64,000 bases of DNA, taken from NCBI GenBank assembly GCA_014867205.1, contig WGUO01000011.1, positions 1 through 64,000 of the forward strand, given 5' to 3'. This DNA comes from Muribaculaceae bacterium. GTDB taxonomy: Bacteria > Bacteroidota > Bacteroidia > Bacteroidales > Muribaculaceae. The notes beneath the pieces were generated by a model, which had not been told where the DNA came from, did no database searches, and worked only from the letters and a program-made list of their open reading frames with translations. A program made the translations under genes and the position numbers. Below are positions 45,197-53,012 of the stretch, one piece after another. Each line of letters begins with the position of its first letter. Positions within the stretch are counted from its first letter, which is position 1.

Positions 45197-45730
45197 ATGA
45201 GTACAGACAATCTTACCTTATCATATCGGAATGAGGACGACCGGGCCTACGGACTGGCCGGCATGGCCATATCGCTTGCCGCCCTCGATGCCATCGACCG
45301 CGTGGCCGCTGTGTCGCTCGACAGCGACGGCCCGATGGTCTCGTTCTCGCACGAATACTACTTCAGCGGCTCTCCGTCGGTGTCGCCCAAGGCGACCTGG
45401 AGCAACCTGCTGCACAACTTCTACATCACGTCGGCCATGGTGGTGTCGAACGTCATGGCCCGCTCGATGGTGCGGCTGGGCCGCGAGGTGCCCGACAGCA
45501 TACTCGGGGAGATCCGCAGGGAGATGGAGGCCGAGGGAGCCGACACCTGCTCGCTTGAGGCCGACGAGGTCGACCGGCTCTACCTCAAGACCACGACGGG
45601 GATGCGGCGCATCTTCGCCAACCCGAGGCTGCATCCGGCCATCGACGAGTTCGTAAGGGTCATATCGCGCCGGCGCACGCTGTCAGGCATGGAAATCTAC
45701 GATGAACTGCGCTCGCTCAGACTGATATGA
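45197..45730 (+). CDS. Conserved hypothetical protein, unrecognised
   Basis: 177 residues from the ATG at 45197; an in-frame TTG at 45185 would add four. Predicted soluble, mixed alpha/beta with no signal peptide. Visible features are DGPMVSFSHEYYFSGSPS (about 43-60), an acidic helix (about 113-125) and a basic C-terminal helix (FVRVISRRRTLSG). I cannot assign a family. Its stop overlaps the start of the MazG-like gene by four bases (ATGA), so it is co-translated with a nucleotide pyrophosphohydrolase and may share that housekeeping context. Confidence 0.7.
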   Translation: MSTDNLTLSYRNEDDRAYGLAGMAISLAALDAIDRVAAVSLDSDGPMVSFSHEYYFSGSPSVSPKATWSNLLHNFYITSAMVVSNVMARSMVRLGREVPDSILGEIRREMEAEGADTCSLEADEVDRLYLKTTTGMRRIFANPRLHPAIDEFVRVISRRRTLSGMEIYDELRSLRLI

Positions 45731-46050
45731 CGATACATGAGATGCAGAAAGCCGTCGACCAATGGATTGAATCCATTGGCGGCGGCTATTTCTCGGAACT
45801 GACCAACATGGTGCTCCTGACCGAGGAGACCGGCGAGCTGGCACGCGTAGTTGCGCGCACATACGGCGACCAGATCGCCAAACCGGGCGACCTGACCGAC
45901 CCCCGCGCCAACCTGCGCGAGGAACTCGCCGACGTGCTGTGGGTGCTGACGTGTCTGGCCAACCAGACAGGCATCGACCTGCAGGAGGCGTTCGACGAGA
46001 CGCTGCGCAAGAAGACCGGACGAGACGCCCGGCGATTTACTCGAGAGTGA
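45727..46050 (+). CDS. MazG-like nucleotide pyrophosphohydrolase
   Basis: Small all-helical NTP-PPase of the MazG superfamily, which hydrolyses nucleoside triphosphates to monophosphates and pyrophosphate. The metal-binding pattern is visible: EETGELARV (about 35-43, Glu-Glu-x-x-Glu) and EELADVLWVLTCLA (about 67-80, Glu-x-x-Asp). At 107 residues it is a single-domain member. The start overlaps the previous stop (ATGA). The 3' end overlaps the convergent TonB-domain gene by 14 bases. Substrate preference is not predictable. Confidence 0.9.
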   Translation: MTIHEMQKAVDQWIESIGGGYFSELTNMVLLTEETGELARVVARTYGDQIAKPGDLTDPRANLREELADVLWVLTCLANQTGIDLQEAFDETLRKKTGRDARRFTRE

Positions 46051-46393
46051 AGCTGATGGCTGTCTCGACGATGCTCTCGACCGGGGTGCCGTTGTCGCTC
46101 GCGGGTGTCCATTTGGGCATCTGCTTGACAAGGCGTATCGCCTCACCCTCGAGGTCGGGGTCGACCATCCGCTTGATCTTGATGTTGCCTATAGAGCCGT
46201 CGGCCTTGACGGTGAAGACCACGTTGACCACGCCCTCGATGCCGTTGTCCTTGGCGGCCTGAGGATATTTCATGTTGGCGGCTATGTAATCCTTCTCGGC
46301 CTGCTCGCCGCCGGGGAAACTCGCCGGAGTAAGCGCCCACGCGCTTGCGGAGAGACCCAGCGTGGCGGCCATCGCCATAAGTAACTTCTTCAT
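46037..46393 (-). CDS. Small periplasmic TonB C-terminal-domain protein
   Basis: 118 residues from the ATG at 46393; an upstream GTG would add seven residues but would bury the signal peptide (MKKLLMAMAATLGLSASAWA). The mature protein is little more than one TonB C-terminal domain: KYPQAAKDNGIEGVVNVVFT, then VKADGSIGNIKI and MPKWTPASDNGTPV. It lacks the membrane anchor and Pro-rich spacer of true TonB, so it cannot transmit energy alone and is more likely a binding or partner protein. It is 135 bases downstream of the DUF2807 gene on the same strand and may be read with that operon. Confidence 0.85.
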   Translation of the reverse strand: MKKLLMAMAATLGLSASAWALTPASFPGGEQAEKDYIAANMKYPQAAKDNGIEGVVNVVFTVKADGSIGNIKIKRMVDPDLEGEAIRLVKQMPKWTPASDNGTPVESIVETAISFTLE

Positions 46394-46528
46394 GTCTATC
46401 AAGTTTATCGGCACACTGTCTCACAGGGCCTGTTCTGGCTTTTAGACCATAAGGGGGCGACAAGGTTTATCCATGTCTCCCCCTATTTATCACACCGGGC
46501 ACAAAGGGCGCACCCGCTTCCGCTACCG

Positions 46529-47398
46529 TCAGTCGGTGATCTCGCCCGAGCCCTGCTCGGTCTTGGTGGTGCGCACGGCCTTGAGGCGTGTGGCCGTTAT
46601 GTCGCCCGAGCCCTGGCAGGTGAGATAGGCCGCTACGGTCTCGCCCGAAAGTATTATGTCGCCCGAGCCCTGGCAGAGCGCCTGCACAGTCGAGGACTCT
46701 ATGCCGCTGATCTTAACATCGCCCGAGCCCTGCACGATCACATCGACCGTGGAGCACTGTATCGAGTTGACACCGATGTCGCCCGAGCCTTGGGTCAGGA
46801 CACGGCCCGTGGTGCATAGAGCCTTCCGGACAGTTATGTCGCCCGACCCGTAACTGCTTATCGACAACGAGGTACACTCCGTATTCTCCGCAATGATGTC
46901 GCCCGACCCGAAACACTGCAGCTTGATGCTGACAGCCTCCAGACTCTGGGCAATCAGGTCTCCGCTGCCGTAGATGTTGAAGGTGCCGACAGCAGGGGCG
47001 GTGACGCGGATTGTCACATTGTCGTAGTAATGGTTGCCGTTGTTGCCTTGTGTCGGCCGGAAGGACAGCGTTCGGTTGCTGACACCGGCGTTAATCCGGC
47101 TCAGGGCCTCCTGAGGGCCCTCCATCACGACCTCGCAACGGTCGCCCTCGGTATAGATGATGTCATATGACGTATAGTTGACTATCTGGGCCAGATCATC
47201 GCCACAACCGAAGGTCTTGCGGATCTTCTTTTTGGAATCGCCCTTCTTGGAATCGCTGTCCGAGGGAGAAGTGACGACCAGGGTGCGTACGCTTCGCTCA
47301 CCCCTCTTCGTTCGGGTCTTTCGTGCGGACATATCAGGGGCACCACAGGCCAGCATGGCCGCCAGCAGCATTATGATGATAGAGATCTTAGCTTTCAT
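46529..47398 (-). CDS. DUF2807 head-GIN-domain beta-helical lipoprotein
   Basis: Lipoprotein signal with Cys18 (AAMLAC), a Lys/Ser-rich spacer (about 25-65), then a DUF2807 (head GIN) domain from about 75 to the end. The domain is a right-handed beta-helix; here nine GSGDI or GSGEI turns are visible, each about 15-20 residues apart. The regular turns make the DNA itself repetitive (TCGCCCGAGCCCTG recurs between 46540 and 46800). The function of the family is unknown, and it is often found near sigma/anti-sigma genes. 23 bases downstream of the tyrosine phosphatase gene. Confidence 0.9.
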   Translation of the reverse strand: MKAKISIIIMLLAAMLACGAPDMSARKTRTKRGERSVRTLVVTSPSDSDSKKGDSKKKIRKTFGCGDDLAQIVNYTSYDIIYTEGDRCEVVMEGPQEALSRINAGVSNRTLSFRPTQGNNGNHYYDNVTIRVTAPAVGTFNIYGSGDLIAQSLEAVSIKLQCFGSGDIIAENTECTSLSISSYGSGDITVRKALCTTGRVLTQGSGDIGVNSIQCSTVDVIVQGSGDVKISGIESSTVQALCQGSGDIILSGETVAAYLTCQGSGDITATRLKAVRTTKTEQGSGEITD

Positions 47399-47421
47399 AT
47401 GATTGATTTTTGAGGAGTCGG

Positions 47422-47979
47422 TTATGATCGGCCGGAATCGGCGGAAATCATGTCAAGCAGTGTCGAGCAGGCGTCCTCGAGCAGATTGAGGACAAGTATA
47501 AAACCGGCCGCACCCTCGTAATATGGGTCAGGCACGGAGTCATACTCCGGATGCCCGGCCGCGAAATCAGTCATGCGGACTATCCGGGAGTCGCGGATGT
47601 CGGTATCGGCCAGGCCGTGCAGGTCGCGGATATTATAGTCGTCCATTCCCACGACGATGTCAAAGTCGTCGAGGTCATAGGGGCGGATACGGCGCGCACG
47701 GTGTCCGAGACGGTAGCCCCGCTGGAATGCGGCCTGCCGCATGCGTGAGTCCGGCAGGTCACCGGCGTGGCCGCCATAGAACCCGGCGGAGTCACACACT
47801 ACCGTGATGCCCCTGTCAGCGGCCATATGCTCGGTGATGCCCTGGGCGGCCGGGCTGCGGCATATATTGCCGAGGCATACGAAAAGTATCCTGGGCGGAC
47901 GCTTCTCGGCGGCGGCGCGGGCAACGGCCGCGGCCACGAGCCGGCGCGCATGTTCGGTGGGTCGCGTCTCTCTTTTCAT
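47422..47979 (-). CDS. Low-molecular-weight protein tyrosine phosphatase
   Basis: Dephosphorylates protein tyrosine in the cytosol. The P-loop VCLGNICRS gives nucleophile Cys35 and Arg41. The general acid lies in DPYYEG near residue 155, followed by the helix that closes the fold. The N-terminus carries about 28 extra residues before the core, so a start further downstream is possible, but no better Met lies between. At 185 residues it is slightly long for the family. It sits inside the sigma-factor operon, 37 bases after the DUF4252 gene; its link to that system is not known. Confidence 0.92.
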   Translation of the reverse strand: MKRETRPTEHARRLVAAAVARAAAEKRPPRILFVCLGNICRSPAAQGITEHMAADRGITVVCDSAGFYGGHAGDLPDSRMRQAAFQRGYRLGHRARRIRPYDLDDFDIVVGMDDYNIRDLHGLADTDIRDSRIVRMTDFAAGHPEYDSVPDPYYEGAAGFILVLNLLEDACSTLLDMISADSGRS

Positions 47980-48016
47980 ATTCTATAATTCCCGTATATA
48001 CCTTATTCGCAACTTC

Positions 48017-48760
48017 TTATCTCTCAATGACTGTCATATCCGGCTTGCTGAACGCGGCCTCGAAAGAACCGCCGATAGCCTCGCCGATACATGTGCCTAT
48101 TGTCTCGCCAATCTCATCGAGCTCACTGAGCTCACTGAGTTGACTCAACCGTCCCAACTGGCTCAGCTGGCTCAGCTGGCTCAGTTGACTCAGCTGGCTC
48201 AAATCACTCAGGCGCCCGAGGGTCTGGGCATCGTCAAGAGGAACAAGACCGTTGACCGAGGACTCGTAGGGGTTCTGCGGACGTCTGAGACCCTTGTCCC
48301 AGTCGATCACCACGACCTCGCAGACATTGCGGGCGTCGCAACTCCATATAATCAGCTGGGTCAAGATATCATTATCCTTGAACTTCTCATAGACGACATA
48401 CTCCTGAGCGCCCTGCTTGCTCCGCATCACTACCTCGATATCCTTGTTCTTCTTCAGATAGTCAGAGAGGATCTTGCGGGCCATTTTCACGGATTCCTCC
48501 GAATAGCACTGGTAGGAGTAGAGGGAAGAGAAGCCGTCGCTGAGGTCCATCGAATGTGAGCCGTCATGGTTAAACCATCTCTTCTTATTGTGCGCGAACC
48601 GACCCGAGACATATGTGCTCTCGACAGACGGCAGACTGCTGAGCTGCTCGAAAATATCCTCGGCCTGCGCCACCGCCGGGAAACAGAATGCACCCAGCAG
48701 AAGTGCTACGACCGTCAACGGCAGCCTGATTGCCGATGGTAAAAGATTTGAGATATTCAT
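48017..48760 (-). CDS. DUF4252 protein with Ser-Gln-Leu tandem repeat
   Basis: Signal peptide (about 1-33). The DUF4252 core (about 35-165) contains DIFEQLSSLPSVESTYVS and KEYVVYEKFK-like segments. The C-terminal part has a run of SQL triplets (LSQLSQLSQLSQL, about 185-215), encoded by 9-base tandem repeats (48121-48205), then a Gly-Glu rich end. DUF4252 proteins in Bacteroides and relatives are commonly encoded beside ECF sigma and anti-sigma genes, as here. Role unknown; the triplet run looks prone to length variation. Confidence 0.85.
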   Translation of the reverse strand: MNISNLLPSAIRLPLTVVALLLGAFCFPAVAQAEDIFEQLSSLPSVESTYVSGRFAHNKKRWFNHDGSHSMDLSDGFSSLYSYQCYSEESVKMARKILSDYLKKNKDIEVVMRSKQGAQEYVVYEKFKDNDILTQLIIWSCDARNVCEVVVIDWDKGLRRPQNPYESSVNGLVPLDDAQTLGRLSDLSQLSQLSQLSQLSQLGRLSQLSELSELDEIGETIGTCIGEAIGGSFEAAFSKPDMTVIER

Positions 48761-48794
48761 AACTATGGTTTTGACAAAAGATTAATGAAATAGA

Positions 48795-49655
48795 TTAATA
48801 TGATATGCGGCTGACCTCCATATCGTAGTTGTCGTCAATGACATCGAGACGTCGGTCCTCGCGCATCATGTTGCCCTCGAGACGTGAGAATATCGAGTTT
48901 ACAATCGCGTAGGCCTCGCGCTCATCGTCGACCACCCGGTAGTTGGCGGCGATCATGCGCTCCTCCTCGGGTGTATAGTCTGGCATCTCATTAGCGACCT
49001 CCGCATTGGCATATGACGGATAACCGACGGATGTATTCTCATCAGCCGGCTCTGCATCGTGGCGCGCCGAGGCGCCCGCAGACCTTGCGGCACGCCTGTT
49101 GCCGCGGCGGACGGACCCAGGCTTTTCGGCACGGGCCGCGAGTCCGTCAGGAGCAATCGCCATAACCAGCGTATCCTCGGCGGCAGCTAAAGAGGGGGAG
49201 GGATTGCCACGGCGCGCGGTGTCGACAGCCGATGCAATAGTGCCCCCGGGCTGTGCCGGAATCATCTCCGGCATGTCAATCAGAGTCCAGAAGGTTGTCA
49301 CGACAGCGGTGAGGCAGGCGGCGGCCGCCACAGCGACCAGCAGTCGCCGACGCCATGCGGAGTGCCGGAAAACCTTTGGCTCGCGACCGGTGCTGTCGCC
49401 GGCAATCTCCGCGTCAAGAGCGGCACTGATGCGGTCCGAAAGTTCCGCCGGAATATCGGCCGGCTCGGCACTCAGTCCGGACATGGACCTGAAGAGAACC
49501 TTGTCTGCCTCGAGGTCGGCGGGAAGCGGGCCGGCACATGAGAAGAACTCCTCAAGGCGACCTATCTCCGGCTGCGACGCGATGCCCTCGTAGTATCGGG
49601 CAAGCATCCCGCGTATGTCAGCGTATTCGTTGTGTGTATGATCGTTCATATTCAT
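48795..49655 (-). CDS. Candidate anti-sigma factor, single membrane pass
   Basis: 286 residues: a cytoplasmic acidic N-terminal domain (about 1-95, IRGMLARYYEGIASQPEIGRL), one membrane helix (about 107-128, LLVAVAAAACLTAVVTTFW) and a periplasmic low-complexity C-terminal half. It lacks the CHCC zinc motif of ZAS-type anti-sigmas. Its place 12 bases after the ECF sigma gene and its topology are the reasons for the call; sequence alone does not prove it. The DUF4252 gene follows after 34 bases. Confidence 0.65.
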   Translation of the reverse strand: MNMNDHTHNEYADIRGMLARYYEGIASQPEIGRLEEFFSCAGPLPADLEADKVLFRSMSGLSAEPADIPAELSDRISAALDAEIAGDSTGREPKVFRHSAWRRRLLVAVAAAACLTAVVTTFWTLIDMPEMIPAQPGGTIASAVDTARRGNPSPSLAAAEDTLVMAIAPDGLAARAEKPGSVRRGNRRAARSAGASARHDAEPADENTSVGYPSYANAEVANEMPDYTPEEERMIAANYRVVDDEREAYAIVNSIFSRLEGNMMREDRRLDVIDDNYDMEVSRISY

Positions 49656-49667
49656 GAGGAAAGAATT

Positions 49668-50156
49668 TTAAAGGTTTTTATCGAGCAACTCCCTGAGTCG
49701 CCGTCGTCCTCTCGAGAGGAGCTGGCGTACATTGTTCTCGGTCTGGCCTGTCGCCTCGGCTATCTCGTGGTTGTCGAGTCCACCGAAACCGCTGAGGCGA
49801 ATCACCTCTCTCTGTCCGCCCGGCAGTGTGTCAATCAGCACCTCGATGCGGCGCCGGGTGTCACGGTACTCTGTCTGCGGCCTGTCATCAGCAGCGATGG
49901 CGCCGGCCTCTTCAAGCGGTACGGCTGCCCGCTTTCGTCTCAGCCATGTGAGGCACTCGTTGCGGAATGCACCCAGGCAGTAGAGTCTCGTCTCTCCGGG
50001 CTGAAGGGGAATCCCGTCGCGGTGGCGCCATAGCCGTATCAGTGTCTCCTGCACCGTGTCGGCCGCGTCGTCGGGGGGTATGCCCATGCGGAGGGCGATG
50101 CCGTACATCAGCCTCTGCAGCGGGACAACCCGTTCTCGGAATTCCTTTTCTATCAT
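49668..50156 (-). CDS. ECF-type RNA polymerase sigma factor
   Basis: 162 residues with the two-domain ECF layout: region 2 (about 10-75, DDAADTVQETLIRLWRHRD, the -10 recognition helix) and region 4 (about 105-158, LPGGQREVIRLSGFGGLDNH then IAEATGQTENNVRQLLSRGR, the -35-reading HTH). No extra C-terminal domain. Transcribed 24 bases after a barrel receptor gene and 12 bases before a candidate anti-sigma gene, so the whole set is probably a self-controlled envelope-response unit. No TTTG/TAnnTTTG promoter was found upstream of the receptor gene, which would fit recognition by this sigma factor. Confidence 0.92.
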   Translation of the reverse strand: MIEKEFRERVVPLQRLMYGIALRMGIPPDDAADTVQETLIRLWRHRDGIPLQPGETRLYCLGAFRNECLTWLRRKRAAVPLEEAGAIAADDRPQTEYRDTRRRIEVLIDTLPGGQREVIRLSGFGGLDNHEIAEATGQTENNVRQLLSRGRRRLRELLDKNL

Positions 50157-50180
50157 ACCCTGAGATGCCAGACCGCTATT

Positions 50181-52439
50181 TTATTTGTTACCCGACTTTG
50201 AGCCGGATGATTCCTTCTCTATATTTGCCGCCGTGCGCTTGACGTCAGACTTCAGGCCGCCGAACTTGAAGGTTACGCTGAGGCCGACGTTCCATTGCTT
50301 GTAGCGGGTCGTATTGGTGAGCGCGACGGTCTCGCTGGTCTGCCGGTAGGTGTTCTTACGGCTTACAGGCAGAATATTATTGAGGCTCAGCGAGACGTTG
50401 AGCGCGTCATCCTTGAGGAACGAGCGGCTGGCGCTTAGACCATAGTAATATCCGTTGGAGCCCCGGCTCTGCAGGTCGATCCACGGGGTGTAGAAGCCAC
50501 CATAGGCGCTCATCCTCACCTTGCACGGCATCGTGTAGTTGACGTTGGTGTTGAAATATGTCTGCCAGCCGTGATTGGAGGCCTTGAGCAGTTCGGAGTC
50601 CGCATGCATGTCCTGATAGGATGCCGATGCATAGAGCGACCAGCGCAGTGCGTCGGTAATGCTCCAGTCGAGGTTCCCCTCGATCTCGAGCTGCTGGTAG
50701 CGGCCTATATTGGCGTAGGTGGAGTGCATGATGCCGTCGCGCATGAATATAACGTCATTGATCGAGTTTGCTATATAACTGTACGTGACTTTTGCACTTC
50801 CCGAGAGTTTGCCGGCGTAGTTGGAGTATGAGAGCGACACATTATGGCTTTTCTGGCTCTTGAGGCCAGGGTTGCCGTACTGTATCTGGCCCGGCGTCAT
50901 GGTGTTGACATAGGGGTTGAGTGCCCAGAGACCGGGGCGCGAGATTCGCGTCTGGTAAGCGAGGCGCAGGCTCGTGGCGTCGGTCATGTTGTAGCTTATC
51001 GCCGCATTGGGGACTATGTCGTTGAGACGCGAGGTGAAGTCGGGATAGGCACCGGTATGGTAGTCGAGCCCCATGCGGGTGTGCTCGTAGCGCAGCCCGG
51101 CCTTGATGTTCCACTTGGCGAACGTACCGGTGTATGATCCATAGGCGGCATATATATCCTTGAACTGCTTCATCTTGACTGTCAATGCCGGGTCAATGAC
51201 CGCTGAGGCGTCGCTCTCGCCGAACATAGACTCGGAGTCGCTGGGAGTACGGTTGAGGTTTACCTTGGCACCGGCCTCGATGAGGTGATGGCTGTTGATC
51301 TGATTGGAATAATCGGCCTGGACGACGTGCGAGATATCGTCGGTCGCGTTAAGGCTGGCCGAGTATGGCAGTTCCTGCGGGTCGCCCTCGGACTCCTCGA
51401 CAGCATACCATGTGCGGTTATGCTGATGGCCGTAGTCGAAGAGGTAGGAAAGCACGAGGGTATGGTCCTTGCGGCCGAACGAATGTTGGTAGGAGGCCTC
51501 GGCGCCGGCACCGTTATAGATACCCTTGTTACGCGAGTCGCGGGTCAGACGCCATATCTGCGACAGGTCGGGGGCCAGCATCGACCGTTCCTCCTCGGTA
51601 TGGTTTCCCCAGCCGTTGTTGGCCCAGTAGGCCGACAGGGTGAAGAGGTTGGCGGTGTCGGGTTCCCACGACATGTTCATCCTGGTGGAGGCATAGTCCC
51701 AGCCGGAGGTCCAGGCGGAACGGGAGAGACGGAGATGGTCGCGGCTGCCGGTCAGGTCCTCGGTGCGCCGCTCGGTCGTGGCCTTGCGGGGGAAGACGCG
51801 TCCGTTGTTGTAGGCTATGTTTGCGCCGATCATCACGTTGCCGACACGCGTGCGGGCGTCGACGTTACCTCCGGCCTGATATGCGTTGACCCATGCCGAG
51901 AGCTGCGCCATGAAGCCCGACAGCGAGCGGTTGGAGTCGGTGACGATATTCAGTATGCCACCCACGCCCTCGGCCTCATATTTCGCACCCGGCTCGGAGA
52001 TGACCTCAATCTTCTTGATCGTGGAGGCGGGTATTGACTTCAGGACCGTCTTGATGTCACCCTTGAGCATCGGGTCCTCATGGTTGTTGATAAGAATCTT
52101 GAAGCTTGTCTGGCCGTTTACCCTCACATTGTCGTCGGCGTCGACGGTCACACCGGGCACCTTGCGGAGAATCTCCAGGATGTTGGAGTTGCCGGCCTCG
52201 GGGTCCTCGGTTACGTTATAGGTGAGTTTGGCGCCGTCGCTCTGCACGAGCTTTCGCTGCTGCACGATGACGAAATCGTCGAGTTCGGTGAACTCGGCAT
52301 CGGCCACGGAGTCGGCGGGAGCCTCGGTTTCCGCGGGTGTGCCGGCGGCCTCTTCGGTCGCCGGCTCCGCGGCAAAGGTATGTAGGTATGAGAAAATCAC
52401 GAGGATCGCGGTGAGGGTGATGGTCCGGTTCATATGCAT
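50181..52439 (-). CDS. TonB-dependent receptor-like outer-membrane barrel (OMP_b-brl_3 type)
   Basis: Signal peptide (about 1-23), a Glu/Ala-rich stretch, a TonB-box-like segment (DDFVIVQQRKLVQSDG, about 50-65) and a plug domain (about 70-190, ILEILRKVPGVTVDADDNVRV and YEAEGVGGILNIVT). A barrel of the outer membrane beta-barrel family 3 follows to about 725. A short charged tail extends past the barrel (SDVKRTAANIEKESSGSKSG), which is unusual because barrels normally end in an aromatic residue. It heads the sigma operon. Substrate unknown. Confidence 0.85.
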   Translation of the reverse strand: MHMNRTITLTAILVIFSYLHTFAAEPATEEAAGTPAETEAPADSVADAEFTELDDFVIVQQRKLVQSDGAKLTYNVTEDPEAGNSNILEILRKVPGVTVDADDNVRVNGQTSFKILINNHEDPMLKGDIKTVLKSIPASTIKKIEVISEPGAKYEAEGVGGILNIVTDSNRSLSGFMAQLSAWVNAYQAGGNVDARTRVGNVMIGANIAYNNGRVFPRKATTERRTEDLTGSRDHLRLSRSAWTSGWDYASTRMNMSWEPDTANLFTLSAYWANNGWGNHTEEERSMLAPDLSQIWRLTRDSRNKGIYNGAGAEASYQHSFGRKDHTLVLSYLFDYGHQHNRTWYAVEESEGDPQELPYSASLNATDDISHVVQADYSNQINSHHLIEAGAKVNLNRTPSDSESMFGESDASAVIDPALTVKMKQFKDIYAAYGSYTGTFAKWNIKAGLRYEHTRMGLDYHTGAYPDFTSRLNDIVPNAAISYNMTDATSLRLAYQTRISRPGLWALNPYVNTMTPGQIQYGNPGLKSQKSHNVSLSYSNYAGKLSGSAKVTYSYIANSINDVIFMRDGIMHSTYANIGRYQQLEIEGNLDWSITDALRWSLYASASYQDMHADSELLKASNHGWQTYFNTNVNYTMPCKVRMSAYGGFYTPWIDLQSRGSNGYYYGLSASRSFLKDDALNVSLSLNNILPVSRKNTYRQTSETVALTNTTRYKQWNVGLSVTFKFGGLKSDVKRTAANIEKESSGSKSGNK

Positions 52440-52523
52440 TTCGGTTTGCGTTACATATACCCTAACTACTCTCGCCTACGGTTTGTGACACTCATCCCAT
52501 ATTTTTTCCAATTAGTTTAGATT

Positions 52524-52985
52524 TCAGGGTCGTCGTCGAGTGGACTTGTAGAAATAGAGAGATGTCGCGAGACAAAGCGCAATCAGTATCCATTCCATCG
52601 GGGTGGTGGGGACATCGTGCTCGAACACATAGAATGCCAGCGGAAAGCCTCCAATCGGAAGCCACAGCAATTTCATGATCCTGTGCCTGTAAACAGCCTT
52701 GGCAACGGCCTCTATCCTGCTGTCTGAAGAATTAGGATACATATCTCTGATCAGTGCCTTGAGTGACAGGTATGAATTGCGTGCATATTGCCCGCAATAC
52801 CAGATAGCGCCGAACCAGAAAAGCATCAGAACCGCCCAGGGTATTGACGAGAATAATTCAAGGAACTCCGACATCTCGCCATATTTCACCATCGCCTTTA
52901 TGGCATACGCTGCATAGAAACACGCCATGACCGACACCGCCGCGATGCACCCGTATCTCCAACTGTCGTTTCTTATTCTTTCCAT
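52524..52985 (-). CDS. Small polytopic membrane protein, unrecognised
   Basis: 153 residues with four likely membrane helices (about 11-33, 45-68, 99-117, 128-146), a short cytoplasmic loop between the second and third, and a basic tail. No family is recognised. It is transcribed alone, upstream of the sigma operon and downstream of the AAA/nuclease gene on the same strand (27-base gap to the latter). Lower GC than most neighbours. Confidence 0.65.
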   Translation of the reverse strand: MERIRNDSWRYGCIAAVSVMACFYAAYAIKAMVKYGEMSEFLELFSSIPWAVLMLFWFGAIWYCGQYARNSYLSLKALIRDMYPNSSDSRIEAVAKAVYRHRIMKLLWLPIGGFPLAFYVFEHDVPTTPMEWILIALCLATSLYFYKSTRRRP

Positions 52986-53012
52986 AACAATATATTTAAT
53001 TGCACATTAAGA

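Noticed and set aside
46037..46414. Upstream GTG start (46414) for the TonB-domain protein
   Set aside because: The ATG at 46393 starts exactly at a normal signal peptide (MKKLLMAMAATLG).
46540..46860. Recurring TCGCCCGAGCCCTG as a CRISPR or intergenic repeat
   Set aside because: It is in frame and encodes the GSGD turns of the DUF2807 beta-helix.
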